From positions 62,001 to 126,000 of the forward strand of contig JAQSEB010000189.1 of NCBI GenBank assembly GCA_030063045.1: 64,000 nt of DNA. Direction: 5' to 3'. Numbering within the stretch: the first letter of the stretch is position 1; every line of letters begins with the position of its first letter. Of this stretch, positions 58,588 through 64,000 are shown piece by piece. The position numbers were made by a program, and so were the translations under genes. Source of the stretch: Pratylenchus scribneri (lineage: Eukaryota; Nematoda; Chromadorea; Rhabditida; Pratylenchidae). The notes under the pieces were generated by a model. That model made no database searches. It was not told where the DNA came from and saw only the letters and a program-made list of their open reading frames with translations.

Positions 58588-60372
58588 AATAATTTTTTGG
58601 CATATATAAATTACAATTAATGATTTTTATTTTATAAATAATAAAACAAAATATTTTTCTTAAATATATAAACAAATAAGCAAATTTTTTTAAATTAAAT
58701 TTATAATATTAAACAATTTATTTAAATTTTGTTAAAATCTTTAATTTTATTACATAACTAAAGAAAATAAAAACGATAAAATTTCATTATCGAGCAAAGA
58801 AATACAAAAGCGAGCAGCGGCAGAAGACGAACATTAAGTACCGACTTCAGGATAAAAGAATCGAAAAAAATTTGAAAAATAAACAAAATCTAATTAGAAA
58901 ATAATTTTAAAATGAATTCATGAACTATTTATGTTTTTCAATACTAATTTTGGTAATTTTTTATTGTAATAGTAGAACAATGAAAAAATAGTTAAATGAC
59001 ATGAGTTGTAATTCTAAGTAAAACTTATAAAAATAAATAAATTTAATTTTAAATAATAAAATCATATACAAGAAATTTTCGCTATATAATAAATTAAATT
59101 ATTTAAGAGAATCAAAAATTTTTAGAATATAATTTTATAATATTATATTATATATGAAAAAATGAGAGATAATTTGAATTGATAAAAATTGGAATGTTAA
59201 AAATTTAGAATTTTTATTTTTTATTTAAATAACTTTCATAATTATATATAAAATTAAATTAATTTAGGTCGGATTTCTTATCAATAATTAATTATATTAA
59301 GCTTATTTTTAGAGCATTATAGAAAAATGATATTAGAAAGCCCAATATATAAATGTATTTTAAGTGCGTAAAATTTGATTATAATTAATAAATAAACAGT
59401 AAATTATTTAATAAAATCAATTTTTTTGGTTTCAAAAATTCTTTGTGACTATATAAAAATTATTCAATGAATTTGATAAAGTATTATTATATTATAAAAA
59501 ATATAACAAATAAATTAATTTTTTTTAAATTAAAAATTTTATTATTTTATAAATATATTTAATTAGTTTTTATATCCTAATTATGAATTATAAAATTTAT
59601 TTTTTAATTTTTATACAATTGCATTACTTGAAGATGTTAATTAAAATATCCAATATTAAGTAACAAATGGCAAGTTAAGTAAATTATTGGTAACAAAATA
59701 ACAAACAACAAATTCATTGAAACAACTATTAATTTCTATAAAAATTTAAATAGTTTAATTTTTGAAAGAAAAATATAAATTTATTGATTCAATAAAAATA
59801 ATTTAAAAATTGAAATAAAATTCTATTTGATAAAATTTTGATTAAAATAAATATAAAATTTATGCTTTTAAATTTTTTAATAAACAAAAATTAAAAGGCT
59901 TTTTAAATTTAACTATTAAATAAAGAAATTTAAAACATAAAAAATAATTCGAGAATAGAGTCTTCTTTTATGGAAATTATTAAATAAAATATTATAAATT
60001 TACAATATTTAATTTAATATAGAATTATGTATATAATATTAAATAAATAATTTAAAAATATATTCAAATATTTTGAAAAATAGCTGCGAATTTATCATAA
60101 ATTATTAAAAATATATCAATAGTTGATATATCATATATCTATGTATATTAACTAATTGACATAAAATTAAATTAAAAATTAGTAAAAGAAATCGGGAAAA
60201 ATTTTCTTAAATGAAAATAATAAAACAATCATATAAAGAATAGAATTATTCAGTAGCGTACTTATTATATAATGTCGGTATTATTCAAAACTATTAGATA
60301 ATTTATATAATGACATTGCAGCAAATACTGTCATAAAATTAAGTTATTATTTGCCTAATCTTAATCATATAG
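58588..60372. other. AT-rich spacer with one coding-like patch
   Basis: 58800-58865 is richer in G+C and open in all three plus frames (for example KSEQRQKTNIKYRLQDKRIE or IQKRAAAEDEH), so no frame is chosen. Nothing else recognised. Confidence 0.4.
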
Positions 60373-60462
60373 TCCTATAAATTTATTTATGAAACGATTA
60401 ACGCAGAAGGAGATCCATTTTGGATGATCAATTGGAATATTCCGAATTATCTCTTTCGATAA
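60373..60462 (+). CDS. exon-like island, Trp-rich
   Basis: Acceptor ATCATATAG, then SYKFIYETINAEGDPFWMIN and WNIPNYLFR to TAA, exactly in phase. Unknown protein. Confidence 0.42.
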   Translation, partial: SYKFIYETINAEGDPFWMINWNIPNYLFR

Positions 60463-61515
60463 TTTACATTGTAATTTTTCGCCATTATTATTTAATCTTT
60501 ACTTAAAATTTTTTAATAAAATTAATATAAAAATCACGAAATAAAGAAATATTTTGACACTGCCATTAGCTAGAAAGAACCTGAATATAATTCATAATTC
60601 TTTTATTTAACAAAAATAATTACAATAACGATTTTATAAAAAATTCCATAAATTTAAGGATTTAAGTGCAGCATCTTTATAAAATCAAAAATTCTTTTGA
60701 TTAAAAATCTAACACTATAAATTAAATTAGTATTTAGAAATTAAATGCTGATATTTTCAATCAATAATAATCTCTATAAATTAAAATTTATTTTTTTTAT
60801 CGTTTCAAAAATTTATTTGGTGATATAATTCTTTTGTTTTTGGATTTGTTTTAATAAAATAATTTAAATAAAATAAAATATAATTTTCTAAAAAATGAAA
60901 ATTATATGCCTAAAAGAAAAAATAAATGTACTTAATTTATAATAAATAATTTGAAGATAAATTATTCAAATTTAATTTTTGAAGAAATTAACAAATAATT
61001 AAATTAAATTCAGCAAATTTTAATAATGATTTATTAAATTTAATTTAGTGATTGATATTAAAAATATCATTTAAAATTATAAAATCTACTCATTTGTTGA
61101 AATGAAACATTTGCATATCATTTAAAAAGTGAAGTAAATTGCAAATATCCTATTAAAAATTTCTACTCTTTATTGTTAATTTTATTAATTTTGTTTTGAA
61201 TTGAATACTGCCATCAAAATTTTGAATAAAAAGCTAAAAAAAATTTATAATAAACAAATAGAAAAAGAATTTATAATTTTATAAATTAAAAAATATTTAT
61301 ATGTGTTATATGACTAAAAAGCATTAATAAAAATTAAAATTATATAAATAAATTAAAAAACTCTATTTTAATAAAATATGTATAAATAATTGATATAGAA
61401 ATTTTCAGCAAAAAAAAATGATTAGAAAAGGATGGCAAAAATTAATACCTTTTATAAAATAATATCTATTTTAAAAATTTTCATTTGACAAATCAATTTT
61501 AATATATTTGATAAC

Positions 61516-61762
61516 ATGTTTGAAATTATGCTTCTCCATAGAGCGGAAAAACTACTGGCTGATGTTTACAAACAAGATATAAAATTAAAAAGGAATTATT
61601 CAAAAATTAAAAAAAATATCAAGGCAAAAAAAATATGCTGATATGGTAAAATCCTCACCAAATGTGATTATGCAAGATTATTTGAAAAGGCGAAATTATA
61701 ATATCTTAATAAATAAAATTCAAATGAATTTAATAACTCTAAAATATATATGGAGAAAATGA
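61516..61762 (+). pseudogene. about 80-codon gene broken at an A8 run
   Basis: ATG 61516 reads MFEIMLLHRAEKLLADVYKQ then DIKLKRNYSKIKKNIKA to TGA at 61639. Directly after the A8 run (61626-61633) the next frame reads KYADMVKSSPNVIMQDYLKR and continues to TGA at 61760. One fewer A restores a single basic, helical protein of about 80 residues. Family unknown. Confidence 0.5.
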
Positions 61763-62207
61763 AAATATTTGTTAATTTTTATTCAATAAACATAAATAGA
61801 AAATTTATCACTATAAAATAAAACTTTTTAAATTTATTAATTTATAATATTTATCGATTTAAATTTAAATATATATTTGGAATTGTAAATTTTAAGAATT
61901 ATTTTTTTATAAATTGAAACTAAATTGCCATTTTCAGGTTAAATTTTCCTATATATTGAGTAAAAATTTTTTAAAAAATATAAAGAAAACAATTATATAT
62001 CAACAAAAATTTTCTAATATTGCCTAAATATGTATATTCCAAAAATAGATAAATTCATAAAAAAATCAAAATAAATAAATGATGTACACAAATTTAATTA
62101 AAAATTTATAAATTTGTATTTTAAAAATGAAGGAAAATTGCTCTGTATATATTTCGATTTTTCATAGTGAAAATTGAGTTTTAAAATTTAACAACTCTAT
62201 TTTATAG

Positions 62208-62318
62208 CAAATTTCAAAAAAATATCGTCCTTTAATCTATGCAGATACTTCCGGCACTGAGAAATCTTTGAAAAATGAATTAGCTTATGGCCATAATATT
62301 TTTCTCTTAAGAATTTAA
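62208..62318 (+). CDS. exon of 36 residues
   Basis: Acceptor CTATTTTATAG, then QISKKYRPLIYADTSGTEKS and LKNELAYGHNIFLLRI to TAA. Clear codon variety. Unknown protein. Confidence 0.48.
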   Translation, partial: QISKKYRPLIYADTSGTEKSLKNELAYGHNIFLLRI

Positions 62319-62582
62319 ATCAATAAAGATAATTATATCAAAAAAGAATGGAAAAATAATGATATAATAAAACTATTATCCATATTTTATTTAATTTTAT
62401 TTATATCACAAAATATTTAAAAATTATTGAATCTTAATTCAAATTAATTTATAATAAATTTAATTAAAATAATTTTGTAAAAAATGAAGTCAAAATTATC
62501 AAAGATGGAGAAATATTCGCAAAAAATATATTCATTCATCAAATATTAATCAAAACAATAATAAATAATTAAGTTTGGATAC

Positions 62583-62692
62583 ATTTTCGAGCGAAACACA
62601 TCGATTATCAGAACCAAAATATTGTGCATCGCTAGTATACAAGTTATCAACCCAGATGACAGATAATATTTTGCGAGAATAATTGTGCTCGT
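62583..62692 (-). CDS. 110-bp internal exon with both splice sites
   Basis: The minus-strand acceptor TATCCATCAG and a GTATCC donor bracket a fully open exon: EHNYSRKILSVIWVDNLYTS then DAQYFGSDNRCVSLEN. The only other long reading is on the opposite strand and is closed by stops. A strong exon, family not recognised. Confidence 0.52.
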
Positions 62693-63497
62693 CTGATGGA
62701 TATTTTAATTTAATTTTATTAAAATTAATACTGAAAGAATAGTAAATAAAATAATAAAAATAGTCAAATTATAAAATTAAAAATTAATTCAAGTTTTAAA
62801 AAAATATAATAAATTAAATAAAAAAATAAAAAGTTTATATCGAAATTGATCAATTATTTTTCTAATATTTTTACCAACTTAATTATTTTATTAAAATTAA
62901 TTATAAATAATGAAAAAATTATGAAAAAATTAAATGTTTATAATTTTCAAATGAATTGCAAAAATTTAATATTGAATTAAAAAAAAATATTATGTTAGAA
63001 TTGAAAAAAATTTCTTAACAAAATACAGTAATAAATGAGAGCACTTTTAGAAAAATATATAAATTTTGATGAAACTTTGTTTAAGTAATTAATTTATTTA
63101 TAAAATAAATTAATTATCAATTGTAAAAATTACTAATTATTTTTAGTAAAATATTCATGTAAATGCAATATATTTTTAAAATTTTTAAATTTAAAAATTA
63201 TATAAATAAATAAATTTTTAAAAAATTTCAATTTATTTAATGAAAATGAATGAATAATATATTCGTATTGATTTTCTATAAATATATTTCTAAATTTTCT
63301 TAGATTATTAATAATATAAATTTAAATAACATAATAAAATGTTAAAAATGTCTATAAATTAAAAAAAAATAAAAATAAGGTATAATATTTTCTCCAACTT
63401 ATATGAAATTAAATTTTAATAAATTGGAGATAAATACAATTAATTTAAAATATAATATATTTATATACAGGCATATCAGAGAATATAAGGATAATAA

Positions 63498-63632
63498 ATA
63501 TTTTCATATAATAATTTTTTTAATAAAATTTTTGCTTTTTCATTAAAATTATTGGCAAAAATCGTCCTAAATATTCTAAGATCCGGTGATCTAATCTTAA
63601 AGGCATTTTTTATTGAGAAATTATTACGGTGA
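63498..63632 (+). CDS. 44-codon open frame
   Basis: The core reads LKLLAKIVLNILRSGDLILK then AFFIEKLLR and TGA. Hydrophobic helix. Start not visible. Confidence 0.35.
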   Translation: MFSYNNFFNKIFAFSLKLLAKIVLNILRSGDLILKAFFIEKLLR

Positions 63633-63693
63633 ATAATATATGATGAAAAATAAATTTACATATCCAGATCGAATTCTTGATAAATATTTTGTC

Positions 63694-63800
63694 CTAATCA
63701 ATTACTACTAAATATTTTCCGTTCTGATAAGAACTTCCATTAAATTTATTCCATTCATCAATCCAAATTTTAATGGTCAATATAAATTTCTCGATGGAAA
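63694..63800 (-). CDS. terminal exon, unknown protein
   Basis: After ATGACTAG on minus, the frame reads SIEKFILTIKIWIDEWNKFN then GSSYQNGKYLVVID and TAG. After the TAG the frame stays open for about 25 more codons, so the stop may be an error. Lies about 1 kb upstream of the exon at 62583 on the same strand and could belong to the same gene. Confidence 0.45.
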
Positions 63801-63850
63801 CTAGTCATAATAATTTCTGATTTTATAAGATTAAATGATAGAATAATTAA

Positions 63851-63949
63851 ATTAAAAAAAATAATATATTTTTAAAATTAAAACATCTGAAACCAATTGA
63901 CAAAAAGAGCTCAGCGAAATTCTACATCGACGAGAGCTATAAATATTAA
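63851..63949 (+). CDS. 32-codon open frame at window end
   Basis: Core HLKPIDKKSSAKFYIDESYK then Y-TAA. Two other plus frames are also open over the richest 45 bp, so the choice is weak. Confidence 0.25.
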   Translation: MKKNNIFLKLKHLKPIDKKSSAKFYIDESYKY

Positions 63950-64000
63950 ATAAATATTATTTGTTTGACTGTGTAAATAAAAAATTTAAAAATTTTAACT

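Noticed and set aside
1..64000. CRISPR arrays, bacterial operons, rRNA or organelle genes
   Set aside because: No regularly spaced repeats of the right size, no long intact reading frames, and no conserved rRNA or mitochondrial protein sequence seen.

Overview
The window is very A+T-rich (roughly four bases in five by eye) and looks like gene-poor nuclear DNA of a small-genome eukaryote. It has no ribosome binding sites, operons, tRNA or rRNA genes, or bacterial-length reading frames. Coding capacity appears as short islands of higher G+C, about 45 to 180 bp long. Several islands end at GT..AG splice sites, with acceptors such as TTTTCAG and TTTTAG and donors GTAAGT or GTGAGT. The two introns that can be placed best are about 35 and 40 bp. 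Tiny introns, AT-rich non-coding DNA and DNA transposons would fit a nematode (a root-knot-nematode-like genome is one option) or another reduced invertebrate, but nothing here fixes the taxon.

Layout: 0-21 kb is scattered exon-like islands on both strands (best at 3.19-3.31, 10.7-10.97, 12.8 and 16.4-16.75 kb), plus a foreign-looking GC-rich block at 17.41-17.96 kb headed by a 13-bp perfect hairpin. 21.28-27.33 kb is a large head-to-head inverted structure bounded by a 13-bp terminal inverted repeat, CCCGGAGTCACAT. Its left and right halves carry degenerate, related multi-exon genes on opposite strands, and I could not assign them to a family. 28-34 kb has more islands. At 35.68-36.16 kb a 64-codon gene with a clear signal peptide is followed tail-to-tail by a diverged inverted copy. 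39.6-43.8 kb is the densest stretch of coding-like sequence. At 43.95-44.02 kb lies a perfect 76-bp palindrome.

The clearest annotation is a hAT-superfamily transposon at 51.38-52.63 kb. It has a perfect 8-bp target duplication, 19-bp terminal repeats and the C-terminal part of a hAT transposase with one 40-bp intron. A further inverted-repeat structure with near-identical arms of about 320 bp spans 56.13-58.59 kb. The last 4 kb contain several well-formed exons (62.21, 62.58, 63.69 kb).

In several islands the protein reading continues in another frame across a short A or T run. This means either old pseudogenes or uncorrected homopolymer errors in the assembly. I could not join the islands into complete genes without transcripts or homologues, so most are listed as single exons or fragments with modest confidence and no function. 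Apart from the hAT transposase, no product is recognised.
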